In this document: one piece after another, positions 17,427 to 25,747 of the stretch
Layout of the letters: each line of letters begins with the position of its first letter
Position numbering within the stretch: position 1 is the stretch's first letter
DNA from: Clostridia bacterium
GTDB lineage: Bacteria > Bacillota > Clostridia > Oscillospirales > Acutalibacteraceae
Assembly (NCBI GenBank): GCA_017416345.1
Contig: JAFQCR010000012.1
Span: forward strand, 1 to 64,000
DNA: 64,000 bases
Direction: 5' to 3'
The notes under the pieces: generated by a model
The model's database searches: none
Told to the model about the DNA's origin: nothing
The model's input: only the letters and a program-made list of their open reading frames with translations
Position numbers and translations under genes: made by a program

Positions 17427-17437
17427 TCTATGGTAGA
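17427..17437. promoter_or_regulatory. operator half-site near the XRE gene start
   Basis: A third copy of TCTATGGTAGA, identical to the left arm of the operator at 17471. It lies between the repressor's own minus-strand -10 (TATAAT on that strand, with TTAATT 17 nt upstream) and its start, so it would permit self-repression. Confidence 0.7.
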
Positions 17438-17454
17438 TATTATAAACATAAAAC

Positions 17455-17483
17455 TTGATAAAATTAAGCGTCTATGGTAGAAT
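17455..17483 (+). promoter_or_regulatory. promoter of the SLOG-like gene
   Basis: TTGATA, 17-nt spacer, TAGAAT. The -10 and most of the spacer lie inside the inverted repeat, so repressor binding would block RNA polymerase. Confidence 0.75.
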
Positions 17484-17496
17484 TATCTACCATAGA
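17471..17496. promoter_or_regulatory. perfect palindromic operator of the XRE repressor
   Basis: TCTATGGTAGA, 4-nt ATTA centre, TCTACCATAGA: two perfect 11-bp arms. The size fits a Cro/CI-type dimer site. Confidence 0.85.
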
Positions 17497-17516
17497 ACTA
17501 AATAGGGGTGGGTCGT

Positions 17517-17975
17517 ATGATAGAAGTATATACTGTAAGTTTGTTTGGACACAGATTGATTGAAAATATGATTGAAGTGGAAAAAGCGATCGAAAGAATA
17601 GTGGAAAAGATTACGTTATCTCACGATTTCACAGTTTTTCTTGTGGGTTGTGAGGGGGATTTTGACCGCATAGCCACATCGGTTATACATCGTGCAAAAA
17701 AACTACGTGACAATATAAGTTTAATATTGGTTCTACCATATCCAAAGTCCGAATATATCCGTAATTGTGAAAGTTATAATAAATTTTATGATGATGTAGA
17801 GATCTACAGCAGTTTAGAAAAGGCGCACCCAAAAGCTGCTTATCAAATTAGAAACAGGTATATGGTTGATCGTTCAGATGAGGTGATCTTTTATGTCAAA
17901 GACAAGATCGGCGGAGCGGCAAAGACATTAAGATATGCCGAAACCAAGGGTAAGAAAATCGTAAATGTAGAATAA
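17517..17975 (+). CDS. SLOG-superfamily (YpsA/DUF1273-like) nucleotide-binding protein
   Basis: 152 residues from the ATG at 17517 (AGGGGTGGG upstream). Rossmann-like pattern of the SLOG superfamily: strand and FGHR (10-13) at the start, a loop GCEGDFDRIA (44-53), LVLPYP near 71, the polar segment RNRYMVDRSDEVIFYV near 110-126, and the closing GGAAKTLRYAETKGKKIVN. The FGHR start is typical of YpsA/DUF1273-like members. Known of the superfamily: proteins that bind or cleave nucleotides and nucleotide-derived signals. Here it is a stand-alone SLOG under a dedicated repressor. The function is unknown; a defence, stress or regulatory role is possible but not shown. Confidence 0.75.
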   Translation: MIEVYTVSLFGHRLIENMIEVEKAIERIVEKITLSHDFTVFLVGCEGDFDRIATSVIHRAKKLRDNISLILVLPYPKSEYIRNCESYNKFYDDVEIYSSLEKAHPKAAYQIRNRYMVDRSDEVIFYVKDKIGGAAKTLRYAETKGKKIVNVE

Positions 17976-17980
17976 TAACC

Positions 17981-18010
17981 AACCGCCGTGGAATGCTCCA
18001 CGGCGGTTTT
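17981..18010. terminator. bidirectional terminator between the SLOG gene and the SGNH gene
   Basis: AACCGCCGTGGA / TCCACGGCGGTT with an ATGC loop and T-runs on both strands; the two genes are convergent. Confidence 0.85.
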
Positions 18011-18014
18011 GTTG

Positions 18015-19034
18015 TTAAATGTACTTTTTGATTTCGGCGTAAAGGTTTTGGAAATAGCAGTCGAAGCCGTCATTATTGGGGTGGACAAACAGGTCGCCAA
18101 AATAGCTTTCATCGTGCGGGATAAGGTCATCGCCACGGATTATTGCAACGTTTTCAAGGTCGCTTGTGAGCTGTTCAATTTTCTCGGCAAGCGCTTTGAA
18201 GGTCATTGCCTTTTCGGTGTTGTCAAAATTCTTGTTCCACGGCGGCGTTATGCCGAAAATTTTGGTATTGGGGTAAAGCTCACTCACCGTTTTGTAAAAT
18301 TCACGGCAGTTTTGCTCAAAAACCTCGGGGCTTCGCTTTGACCAATCGTTGGTGCCGTAGGCAACCGTGACTATTTTGGGGTCGAAAGGCTCTCGGCAAC
18401 CTGCCAATTCGGGCTTGAAGACCTCGCCTCCGATGCCCTTGTTATAAAGGTCAAGGTTGAGTGCGTCGGCAAGCTGAGCCGTATAGTGACGGTAGTTTCG
18501 GGTAGAATCGTGGCCGTGGGTTATCGAGTCGCCGAAGCAAAGCAGCTTTTGACGTTCAGGCATAGGCTCGACCACCGCACCGTCCGACAGATTGACCTCT
18601 TTCAGATCGACCTTAACGGTGTATGGGAAATACACCTCGACCGTCTTGAAGCCCTCACCCAGAGCCACAGTACCGTCAACCTCGCCCAACGGAAATTCGT
18701 ATCTGGTATAGTTACCCTCAAAAACAGCGTCACCGTAATTGTCGATAGCGCCGATAAATTTGCCGTTTACCTTCACATCAAAGGAATAATACCCACGAGT
18801 CGACGCAAAAACCGTTGTCACAAAGGCTTTGAGGTTCAGATATGTGCTATCGGTTTTGAAACGGAGTCTCACACCTGCCGTGGCAAAGGATTTTTTGAAA
18901 AATCCAAGGTCGTAGCCCTCATAAAACCGCTGTTGTTCCTCGGTAAAGCGATGGAGGTTTACATAATTCTCTATCTGCTCAACCCTCACCGCACCGGTTG
19001 CAAATTCTTTGATTTGTTGGAATGTCAGTTTCAT
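18015..19034 (-). CDS. SGNH/GDSL hydrolase, probable carbohydrate esterase
   Basis: 339 residues from the ATG at 19034. Residues about 40-150 form a beta-sandwich as in two-domain carbohydrate esterases. The SGNH domain follows: block I FGDSITHG (nucleophile Ser170), block III GTND (227-230), and block V with Asp314 and His318 in GDLFVHPN, which has one more residue between Asp and His than usual. No signal peptide, so it probably deacylates imported sugars or oligosaccharides in the cytoplasm. Substrate unknown. Confidence 0.85.
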   Translation of the reverse strand: MKLTFQQIKEFATGAVRVEQIENYVNLHRFTEEQQRFYEGYDLGFFKKSFATAGVRLRFKTDSTYLNLKAFVTTVFASTRGYYSFDVKVNGKFIGAIDNYGDAVFEGNYTRYEFPLGEVDGTVALGEGFKTVEVYFPYTVKVDLKEVNLSDGAVVEPMPERQKLLCFGDSITHGHDSTRNYRHYTAQLADALNLDLYNKGIGGEVFKPELAGCREPFDPKIVTVAYGTNDWSKRSPEVFEQNCREFYKTVSELYPNTKIFGITPPWNKNFDNTEKAMTFKALAEKIEQLTSDLENVAIIRGDDLIPHDESYFGDLFVHPNNDGFDCYFQNLYAEIKKYI

Positions 19035-19146
19035 TTTTATCACATCCAAGGCTTGATAGGACCATTATATACCCCTCACAAAACAAAATCAAGGGCGTTT
19101 TTCATAGAGCTTTTTCCGGTTTTCCTGCCTTTTGGAGACTAACCCT

Positions 19147-19326
19147 GACGGATGAGGAGAACACCGCCATGATAGACAGCAAATGATATATCATACCCAT
19201 CTTACGGCGGACGACCGTGAAAGTCCGTATAGAACCTTCCTCTGACGAGGAAGGTGGCCTGCCGAAGGCAAGACGGAAGGAGAGATAAGCCGTCTTACGG
19301 CGGGCGACTCGGGAATCGCCCCTACG
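19147..19326. repeat. 180-bp direct repeat, copy 1
   Basis: Starts GACGGATGAGGAGAACACC and ends CGCCCCTACG. It aligns without gaps to copy 2 (offset 284 bp) with about ten mismatches. It contains CTTCCTCTGACGAGGAAG and a GGGCGA...TCGCCC palindrome, and no convincing gene: open frames here lack start signals and shift between copies. Confidence 0.85.
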
Positions 19327-19430
19327 GTTTGCCTTCCCCGACAGGAGAATCTCCCATAGGATGGGAGAGATGTCTGCAAAACAGACAGAGAGGGACGGCC
19401 CCCGCAAAGGAAAGGTGGCGGGCGAGGCCT
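19327..19430. repeat. spacer between the two 180-bp repeats, with further palindromes
   Basis: About 100 bp of similar repeat-type sequence (GAGAATCTCCCATAGGATGGG, then CCCCCGCAAAGG...). No coding signal seen. The whole stretch 19035-19630 between the SGNH gene and the next promoter is repeat-derived. Confidence 0.5.
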
Positions 19431-19610
19431 GACGGATGAGGAGAACACCGCCACGATAGACGGCAAATGATATATCATACCCATCTTACGGCGGACGGCC
19501 GTGAAAGTCCGTATAGAACCTTCCTCTGACGAGGAAGGTGGCTTGCCGAAGGCAAGACGGAAGGAGAGATAAACCTTCTTGCGGTGGGCGATTCGTGAAT
19601 CGCCCCTACG
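19431..19610. repeat. 180-bp direct repeat, copy 2
   Basis: Same element as at 19147, about 94% identical by eye, same orientation. The final part (GGGCGATTCGTGAATCGCCCCTACG) is a small palindrome whose GTAGGGGCGA end recurs at 54404. Confidence 0.85.
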
Positions 19611-19634
19611 ACAGACCTACAACCACCGCTTACC

Positions 19635-19663
19635 TTGACAAGGAAACGGCTGTATGTTATACT
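19635..19663 (+). promoter_or_regulatory. promoter of the 19695 lipoprotein gene
   Basis: TTGACA, 17-nt spacer, TATACT; the ATG lies about 30 nt downstream. Confidence 0.8.
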
Positions 19664-19694
19664 TTATATATAAAGTTACGAAAGAGGTGCTGTT

Positions 19695-20912
19695 ATGAAA
19701 AAGGTATTGGGATTATTCTTGAGTACGGTGTTGCTTTTGCTGTTATTCTCGGCTTGCAATGAGCCGAATGATGCCTTTTTCATCGGCACGGTCAAATCGG
19801 TGTCGGAGGAAGATATCACCGTCACCGTGGCAGAAAAATTCACCAAAGCAAACGGTGAGACCGTGAAATTTCAATCGGAAAACGCCGCACAGCTTGCGGT
19901 CGGTGACGAACTGCGTGTGCAAATAGTTGACGGAGCGGTAAAGGAATGCACGGTCTTGCTGGCGGTTGAAAATATGCGTTCTGACGGGGCCGACACCGAC
20001 AGCCCACCGATGCTTCAAAAATGGGAAGACACCAAGGTGCCGAAAGGCTTTCCCGACTTCAACGATCGGTCTCTTGAGATAGAGGTGCGTGAATCCGATT
20101 GCTTTGGAACGCATAATGCCTACCGTGTTGTTGATCAGAATAAAAATATAACCTATCTTTCGAGCGTAGGGTCAAGAAGCTCCGAATTTGTGATAATGGG
20201 TGATGTTACCGATAAATGCAAGCTCGGTGATTTTGTTGTGCTCACGACCTCGAAGCACAGCGTCAACGCCTGCTACCGTGCTGCCGATGCAAAGGATATA
20301 ACCAAGCTTGAGGTTATTGACAGTAAAAAGGCCTTGCAGTATGTAGAAATGAACAATAGACTCAACAGCACGTTGTACAAGCCCGTGATCTATCTGTATC
20401 CGCAACAGACCGTGAGTGTGGATGTGGCATTGGAGCTGGATGGCAGATTGACCTGCACCTACCCCGAATACGCTGACGGTTGGGATGGGCTTACCGTGTA
20501 CCCCAACGGCACTATCCAAAAGGACGGCAGGGAGTATTACTGCCTTTACTGGGAAGGTGAAAGCCGTTTTGAACCCGATTTTTCAAAAGGCTTTTGTGTA
20601 AAAAGCGAGGATACGGCAAGTTTCCTTGAAAAGACCTTGCGTGAAATAGGTCTTAACGACCGTGAGGCCAATGAGTTTATTATCTATTGGCTACCGATAT
20701 TACAGCAGAATGAGTATAATCTGATATCCTTCCAAGGTGAAAACTACACCGAGTTGGCCAAGCTTACCGTGTCACCGACACCCGACAGTGTTTTGAGGGT
20801 ATTTATGTCCTTCAAAGCGTTAGAAAACCCGACCGAGGTCGAACCGCAGGTGTTTACGCCGTTTGAGCGTAACGGTTTTGCCGTTGTTGAATGGGGCGGC
20901 GGCCCTGCATAA
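19695..20912 (+). CDS. putative lipoprotein of unknown function
   Basis: 405 residues; AAGAGGTG precedes the ATG. Lipoprotein signal with lipobox LFSAC (Cys21). Residues about 25-95 look like a small OB/beta-barrel 'DUF3221-like' module (GTVKSVSEEDITVTV ... VGDELRVQI). The second half begins at KPVIYLYPQQ near 233, followed by a beta-rich stretch with repeated Tyr-Pro and Trp (TYPEYADGWDGLTVYPNG) and a FIIYWLPILQQNEYNLISF segment, as found in uncharacterised surface proteins of gut Clostridia. Exported and membrane-anchored; function unknown. Confidence 0.7.
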   Translation: MKKVLGLFLSTVLLLLLFSACNEPNDAFFIGTVKSVSEEDITVTVAEKFTKANGETVKFQSENAAQLAVGDELRVQIVDGAVKECTVLLAVENMRSDGADTDSPPMLQKWEDTKVPKGFPDFNDRSLEIEVRESDCFGTHNAYRVVDQNKNITYLSSVGSRSSEFVIMGDVTDKCKLGDFVVLTTSKHSVNACYRAADAKDITKLEVIDSKKALQYVEMNNRLNSTLYKPVIYLYPQQTVSVDVALELDGRLTCTYPEYADGWDGLTVYPNGTIQKDGREYYCLYWEGESRFEPDFSKGFCVKSEDTASFLEKTLREIGLNDREANEFIIYWLPILQQNEYNLISFQGENYTELAKLTVSPTPDSVLRVFMSFKALENPTEVEPQVFTPFERNGFAVVEWGGGPA

Positions 20913-20926
20913 ACCATAATATAAGT

Positions 20927-20966
20927 AAAGCCACAGTACGCGTCAGCGTTACTGTGGCCTTTCTTT
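20927..20966. terminator. bidirectional terminator between lipoprotein gene and dgoK
   Basis: GCCACAGTA / TACTGTGGC stem with an 11-nt loop and T-rich flanks on both strands. Confidence 0.8.
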
Positions 20967-20973
20967 ATTTGTA

Positions 20974-21900
20974 TTAAAACTCAAATATGCGCACCGCTCC
21001 GAGGGCGGAGGAACAGTCGACCACACTGTCCGGCACCGAGATTATCTCTGCATCAGTAGTGGCCTTAAGCAGGGCGACGGTGGCTTCCTTTATCTGCTTT
21101 TTGCCGCCGACTGTCACTGTTTTGGGGTTCGTTTTCAGCACCGTGTTTATTTCAGCAGACAGCACAACTCCCATAAAAAAGCTGTAGGTCTGCACCTTGT
21201 CGGCGCCCATCAGATTGCTGAGCACTCGCACCTTGAAAAGTGCCTCATTTATGCCAAACTCGTTGCTGTATCGGTAGCCCTTTAAAAGGTATTCCTCCGA
21301 ATACTTTTCGACCGAAAGGTCAACGGTGCTTTTCAAAACCGTATTCTGCGACAAAGCGGCGATCATCTCGCCCGTGAGCTCGGTTTTAAAGCCCGTTATC
21401 TTACCGTTTTCATCAACTTCTATGATCTTGGAGTGTGAGCCGGGCAGGATGTAAACGCCGTTCAAGGTATCGTAAAGTCCAAAAAGCTCGGTTTCCTCAC
21501 CGCGCATCATATCGGCGGCTTCAAGGCGGTTGGCCTTTAGTTTCACTCCTCGGATAAACACAAACGGTATTGCCGAAATGTCGGGGAACACCGTTTCGTG
21601 CATTGTGTCGTGCAGCTCTTTTATGCCGGCAGGTGCCACAATGTGGTCGAGTTTGCAAAGCCCAAGCTCCGAGGTTATCATTCCGCTTGCCAGTACTTTT
21701 TTGATGTCGCTTTCGGTTAAATTATTGCGGCCTAAAAGGGTAGAAATACCCTCCTTAACGGCATTTTTCAGTAGTGTGCTGTCATCGGCATTGGCTCTTG
21801 CACCAACGTTGTAGCGCACTGTGTCAATACACCTGCCGTCACTTACCAGCGTCAACCTAGTGTTGGTCGTACCGCCGTCAACAGTTATGTAATTTGTCAT
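20974..21900 (-). CDS. dgoK: 2-dehydro-3-deoxygalactonokinase
   Basis: 308 residues. The opening VDGGTTNTRLTL (7-18) is the phosphate-1 loop of DgoK; SGMITSELG near 91 and LPGSHSKIIEV near 152 are further family motifs. It phosphorylates 2-keto-3-deoxy-galactonate to KDPGal. Last gene of a four-gene minus-strand operon; its start overlaps the SDR stop (ATGA). Its product is the substrate of the aldolase domain of the operon's first gene. Confidence 0.92.
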   Translation of the reverse strand: MTNYITVDGGTTNTRLTLVSDGRCIDTVRYNVGARANADDSTLLKNAVKEGISTLLGRNNLTESDIKKVLASGMITSELGLCKLDHIVAPAGIKELHDTMHETVFPDISAIPFVFIRGVKLKANRLEAADMMRGEETELFGLYDTLNGVYILPGSHSKIIEVDENGKITGFKTELTGEMIAALSQNTVLKSTVDLSVEKYSEEYLLKGYRYSNEFGINEALFKVRVLSNLMGADKVQTYSFFMGVVLSAEINTVLKTNPKTVTVGGKKQIKEATVALLKATTDAEIISVPDSVVDCSSALGAVRIFEF

Positions 21901-22679
21901 TTATTATCCTTCCAAAGTTCTCTTTCGATATTGGGGGTAAGCTGTGCCAGCATACCGCCGTCAACTATCAGCTCGGCACCCGTTGTGTTTTTGGAGGCGT
22001 CGCTTGCAAAGTACCACACCGCATTGGCAATGTCCTCAAAATCGGCAATGTCTTCAATGGGAGTGTAGTTGGCAAGATAATATTTGCAATTGTTGAGGTT
22101 TTTCTCCCAGCGCTCGGTTTTTATCATACCCGGCAACACGCAGTTGGAGCGGATGCCGTATTTACCCCAATCCACCGCAAACGACTTTGACATTGCTAAG
22201 ATCGCACTTTTGGTGGAGCAATAGGCACATCGGTTTTCGGTGACACGAAGGGCGGAGTTGGAGGTAATGAAAACGATCGAGCCCTTTTTCTGCTCCTTCA
22301 TCTGCTTGGCGGCCTCTCTTGCCATCATAAAGTTCCACAAGATGTTTATCCTGTAAACGTCGGCAAATTCCTCAATGTCCACCGTAAGGCTTTCCTGACC
22401 GATCCCTAAATTTGCGGCATTGAGGACAATGGTATCAATGCTGTAGCCGAGTGATTTGATCTCCTCAAAAATGCACTCGACCTCGGGCTGATCAAAGCTC
22501 ACGGTCGAAAAGCCCTTAGCAAATACACCGTATTTGTCGGCAAGTGATCTTGCGGCGGCATCGGCCTTTTCAAAATCACGGCCGCTTATGAAAATGTTAT
22601 AGTTTTCCTTGGCAAAGCGCTCGGCAATGGTGTACCCCGTACCGTAGCATGCACCTGTAACAAAAACCGATCTGCTCAT
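21897..22679 (-). CDS. SDR-family NAD(P)-dependent oxidoreductase
   Basis: 260 residues. Classical short-chain dehydrogenase: cofactor loop TGACYGTGY (7-15, a variant of TGxxxGxG), NAA (about 88), catalytic Ser and Tyr-x3-Lys in YCSTK (about 154-158), and PGMI. Being between dgoD and dgoK it may oxidise the sugar that feeds the pathway (for example a galactose- or fucose-type dehydrogenase) or reduce a side product. The sequence alone does not settle the substrate. Confidence 0.85.
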   Translation of the reverse strand: MSRSVFVTGACYGTGYTIAERFAKENYNIFISGRDFEKADAAARSLADKYGVFAKGFSTVSFDQPEVECIFEEIKSLGYSIDTIVLNAANLGIGQESLTVDIEEFADVYRINILWNFMMAREAAKQMKEQKKGSIVFITSNSALRVTENRCAYCSTKSAILAMSKSFAVDWGKYGIRSNCVLPGMIKTERWEKNLNNCKYYLANYTPIEDIADFEDIANAVWYFASDASKNTTGAELIVDGGMLAQLTPNIERELWKDNK

Positions 22680-22691
22680 TTTGTACCCTCC

Positions 22692-23843
22692 TCACCAATC
22701 TGCGTTGCTTCCGTCCTCATAATACTGACGGGGTGTTGTCCATTTGCCGTCATAAAGCTTATCTGCCAAAGCCTTTTCATCAAGCTCAATACCAAGACCC
22801 GGCTTTGTGGGGACGTCAATGTAGCCGTTCTTGATGACAAACGGCTCGGTGATGTAGCCAACACCAAGGTCGGATCTGTCGGGGTTACCCGGATGCTCCT
22901 GCACAAGGAAGTTGGGTATTGCAGTATCAAGCTGAATGCAGGATGCAAGCGAAATGGGACCCAACGGATTGTGCGGTGCCACCGTCATATAGTACATTTC
23001 GGCCATGGCGGCCAGCTTTCTGCCCTCAAAGATACCGCCGACGTGACAAATGTCGGGCTGAATTATGCTGACGGCCTGCTTTTCGATAAGCTCACGGTAT
23101 TGATATTTACCGAAAAGTCGCTCGCCTGCGGCAATCGGCACGGTGGTCTTGTGGGCAATGTTGACCATACAGTCAACGTTTTCGGGCAAGCAAGGCTCCT
23201 CAATAAACATAGGGCTATACGGCTTGAGCTGTTCGATAAGCACATTGGCAAGGCTGGGTGCAACACGTCCGTGAAAGTCGATGGCAAGGTCAACACCGTC
23301 ACCAATGCGTTCACGCACCTTGGCGAAGCGCTCAACGTGCTTTTTGATGTTTTCGGGATTTTCAACCGCCTTTAAGGGAGGAATTATGGAATATTTCAGC
23401 GCAGTATAACCGTCCTTCAAGCGCTCGTCGGCAATGGAGAGCATTTCCTCAATGGGAAACTCGCCTGCCACACCTGCACGCTTGATGTGGGTGTACATTC
23501 TTATCTTTTCACGGCATTTGCCACCCAAAAGCTCGTAAACGGGACAGTTGTAAAACTTGCCCTTAATGTCCCACATAGCCTGCTCAATACCGCTGATGGC
23601 CGACAGCATCAAAGGACCGCCACGGTAAAATCCGCCACGGTAAAGCGCCTGAACGTGGTGCTCTATCTGCATGGGGTCCTTGCCAATGAGGTATTCCTCG
23701 AACTCACGGATAACGGCCTCAACGGCGTTGCAATGACCCTCCAAAACGGGCTCACCAAGACCTACGATGTCGCAATCGGTGTGCATTTTCAAGAACATCC
23801 AACGGGGTTTGACCTTTATAACTTCAAGCTTTGTGATCTTCAT
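22692..23843 (-). CDS. dgoD: D-galactonate dehydratase (enolase superfamily)
   Basis: 383 residues, the usual DgoD length. Metal ligands Asp189, Glu215 and Glu241 and catalytic His191 (DFHGR) and His291 (APHNPLGP) are all present, each at my remembered Escherichia coli DgoD number plus six. It dehydrates D-galactonate to 2-keto-3-deoxy-galactonate. Members acting on other acid sugars share these residues, so specificity rests mainly on the dgoK partner. Twelve nt separate it from the SDR gene. Confidence 0.9.
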   Translation of the reverse strand: MKITKLEVIKVKPRWMFLKMHTDCDIVGLGEPVLEGHCNAVEAVIREFEEYLIGKDPMQIEHHVQALYRGGFYRGGPLMLSAISGIEQAMWDIKGKFYNCPVYELLGGKCREKIRMYTHIKRAGVAGEFPIEEMLSIADERLKDGYTALKYSIIPPLKAVENPENIKKHVERFAKVRERIGDGVDLAIDFHGRVAPSLANVLIEQLKPYSPMFIEEPCLPENVDCMVNIAHKTTVPIAAGERLFGKYQYRELIEKQAVSIIQPDICHVGGIFEGRKLAAMAEMYYMTVAPHNPLGPISLASCIQLDTAIPNFLVQEHPGNPDRSDLGVGYITEPFVIKNGYIDVPTKPGLGIELDEKALADKLYDGKWTTPRQYYEDGSNADW

Positions 23844-23861
23844 AAATAATCCTCCAAAGAA

Positions 23862-25622
23862 TTAGTTGACTGCTTTAACAAACTTTTCTGCAAGACGGGT
23901 GATGCCGTCCCAATCCTCGGCTTCGATCAGCTTTTTATCGGTCAGATTTGAGCCGATACCAAAGCCGCAGACACCTACATTCAGGTAGTCAGCCATATTG
24001 TTTTCGTTGATTCCGCCGACCGCAAGCAGCTTTACGTTGGAAAGCGGTGCTTTGACCGCCTTCACATAGCCTGCACCAAGATCTGAAATGGGGAACAGCT
24101 TGACAAAATCGGCACCGAACTCGTGAGCGCTTGCTATTTCGGTCGGGGTCAACGCACCCGGCATTGAAACCATCCCCAAACGGCAGGTCTCACGAATGAC
24201 CTCCTCTTTCACATTGGGCGAAATGATGAACTGACCGCCTGCCGCACGGGTCAGCCGCACCTGCTCTAAGGTCAAAACCGTACCTGCACCGATGAACATT
24301 CTGCCCTTAAAATGCTCGGCCAAAGCCTTAATGCTGTCGGCCGTTTGGCTGTCGGGGGTCGAGCCGTTTGCCGAATAGGTAATTTCCAAAAGTCTTATGC
24401 CGCCCTTATATAAAGCCTCGGCCATGGGAATAAGCTTTTCAGAGGCCACGCCGCGGATAATCGCAACCAATTTTGAATCCTCAACGGCTTGGATAATGGC
24501 CTTTCGGTCGGGAGTGGGAAGGGGTTTACTCATAACACTTACCACGATTTCATTGTTGTTTATAATATCTTCCTCTGTGAAGGAGGTGAAAAGAATTTCT
24601 TTGGTGCTTGTTCTTCCGCGGTCATAAACAAGATAGATTCTGCCGTTATGGTAGTCGGCATCGGGATAGGAAACAGCATCTCGCTCGTCAATACACTTTT
24701 TGTATTTCCAGGTCTTTCCGTCGTCCTCGGACAACTGCACCGTCATATTAGAGCGTGCATCTGGGCAATCGTTGTTGATGAGCAGCACACGTCCCGATGG
24801 TAGCTTTTGCACAAAGAATCTTGTGTCAGCCGATACTATTCCGCTATTCTTGGCATCGGTCCAGGTAAGACCGTTGTCATAAGAATAGCACTCGGCAAGA
24901 CAACCTGCACCGCAACGGGCAAGCATACGCAAGGTCCCGTCGTCCATTTTATATGCCATGGTCTCGTCAAAATCGGTCTTTAGCTTTTTACCCGAATAAT
25001 GACGTGTGAAGGTCTTGCCGCCATCATGGGTAAGATTGTAACCGTAGGTGTCGGTCATCTGGTCATAGGCAAAGCAGACCCAATTATCGTTGTCAATAAA
25101 GGTTGGCTTGCAACGCAGAAAACCGTTGTAAATGTATTTTGGTTCGGTAAATTCAAGAGATTTAAGGTCGGCATCGGGATTAGAACAGGTTATTTCCCAC
25201 TCAGCATGAACAAAGTCGCCAAAACGATAACCGTCAACCTGAGCAGGGCCCATATATTTGCTCATTCTCACAAGGTCTGCACTCACTTTTTCGGTGTTGT
25301 TCTGCACCCAAAGAATATGCAAAATGCCATTAGGGTCTAAAAACAACTGAATGTCCAACGAGTGAATATTGTACTCATAGCTGCTTGGTATCACCATTAT
25401 CGGCTTCGACCAGGTCTCGCCGCCGTCGTCACTCACAATCAAAAGATTATAGTTATTCATATGCGGTTCTCTTGTACCGCCTGCATACCAGCCCGCAAAA
25501 ATTCTGCCGCCTTTGGTTACAGCAATAGTAGGACACCCTTGAAAAATCCGTATGCTTTCCCAATATTTTGAACTGTAAACATCACGTACCACCTTGCAAG
25601 GGACAAGCTTTGCGTAGTCCAT
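23862..25622 (-). CDS. fusion: sialidase-like beta-propeller + KDPG/KDPGal aldolase
   Basis: 586 residues in one uninterrupted frame; GGAGG precedes the ATG. Residues 1-360 form a BNR sialidase-like propeller with four Asp-boxes (SDDGGETW 64-71, THDGGKTF 198, SYDNGLTW 247, SEDDGKTW 298) and likely active-site Arg25, Arg51 and Tyr319 (SYPD). Residues about 370-586 form a class-I KDPG aldolase: Glu413 (LLEIT), GAGTVL (445-450), and the Schiff-base Lys508 in DFVKLFP. An internal ATG at codon 364 lacks a good RBS. The aldolase completes the galactonate pathway (KDPGal to pyruvate and glyceraldehyde-3-phosphate) with dgoD and dgoK downstream. No signal peptide. The pairing of domains is unusual; a missed stop between two ancestral genes is the simplest origin. 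Confidence 0.85.
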   Translation of the reverse strand: MDYAKLVPCKVVRDVYSSKYWESIRIFQGCPTIAVTKGGRIFAGWYAGGTREPHMNNYNLLIVSDDGGETWSKPIMVIPSSYEYNIHSLDIQLFLDPNGILHILWVQNNTEKVSADLVRMSKYMGPAQVDGYRFGDFVHAEWEITCSNPDADLKSLEFTEPKYIYNGFLRCKPTFIDNDNWVCFAYDQMTDTYGYNLTHDGGKTFTRHYSGKKLKTDFDETMAYKMDDGTLRMLARCGAGCLAECYSYDNGLTWTDAKNSGIVSADTRFFVQKLPSGRVLLINNDCPDARSNMTVQLSEDDGKTWKYKKCIDERDAVSYPDADYHNGRIYLVYDRGRTSTKEILFTSFTEEDIINNNEIVVSVMSKPLPTPDRKAIIQAVEDSKLVAIIRGVASEKLIPMAEALYKGGIRLLEITYSANGSTPDSQTADSIKALAEHFKGRMFIGAGTVLTLEQVRLTRAAGGQFIISPNVKEEVIRETCRLGMVSMPGALTPTEIASAHEFGADFVKLFPISDLGAGYVKAVKAPLSNVKLLAVGGINENNMADYLNVGVCGFGIGSNLTDKKLIEAEDWDGITRLAEKFVKAVN

Positions 25623-25702
25623 ACTCTACCTCCAAAAATATTATTTGATTTGATTATACTTTATAATTTAATCAATATATATGGAAAATTGTGCACATTA
25701 CA

Positions 25703-25730
25703 TTGACAATCTTGCAAAACGGGATATAAT
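25703..25730 (+). promoter_or_regulatory. promoter of the araC-type regulator
   Basis: Consensus TTGACA, 16-nt spacer, TATAAT. The 125-bp gap to the divergent galactonate operon also contains AT-rich motifs that could be that operon's promoter. Confidence 0.8.
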
Positions 25731-25747
25731 TATTGTGGGTGATAAAA

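Noticed and set aside
17517..17975. Calling the SLOG-like gene a Thoeris component
   Set aside because: There is no TIR-domain gene nearby and no SIR2/NADase domain in the protein; only the superfamily fold is shared.
19147..19610. CRISPR array or tandem protein repeat
   Set aside because: Only two long copies with a 104-bp spacer; unit length and spacing do not fit CRISPR, and frames differ between copies.
24531..24533. Separate aldolase gene starting at the internal ATG (codon 364)
   Set aside because: There is no stop between the domains and no good RBS before this ATG. Internal initiation cannot be excluded but the continuous frame is the direct reading.
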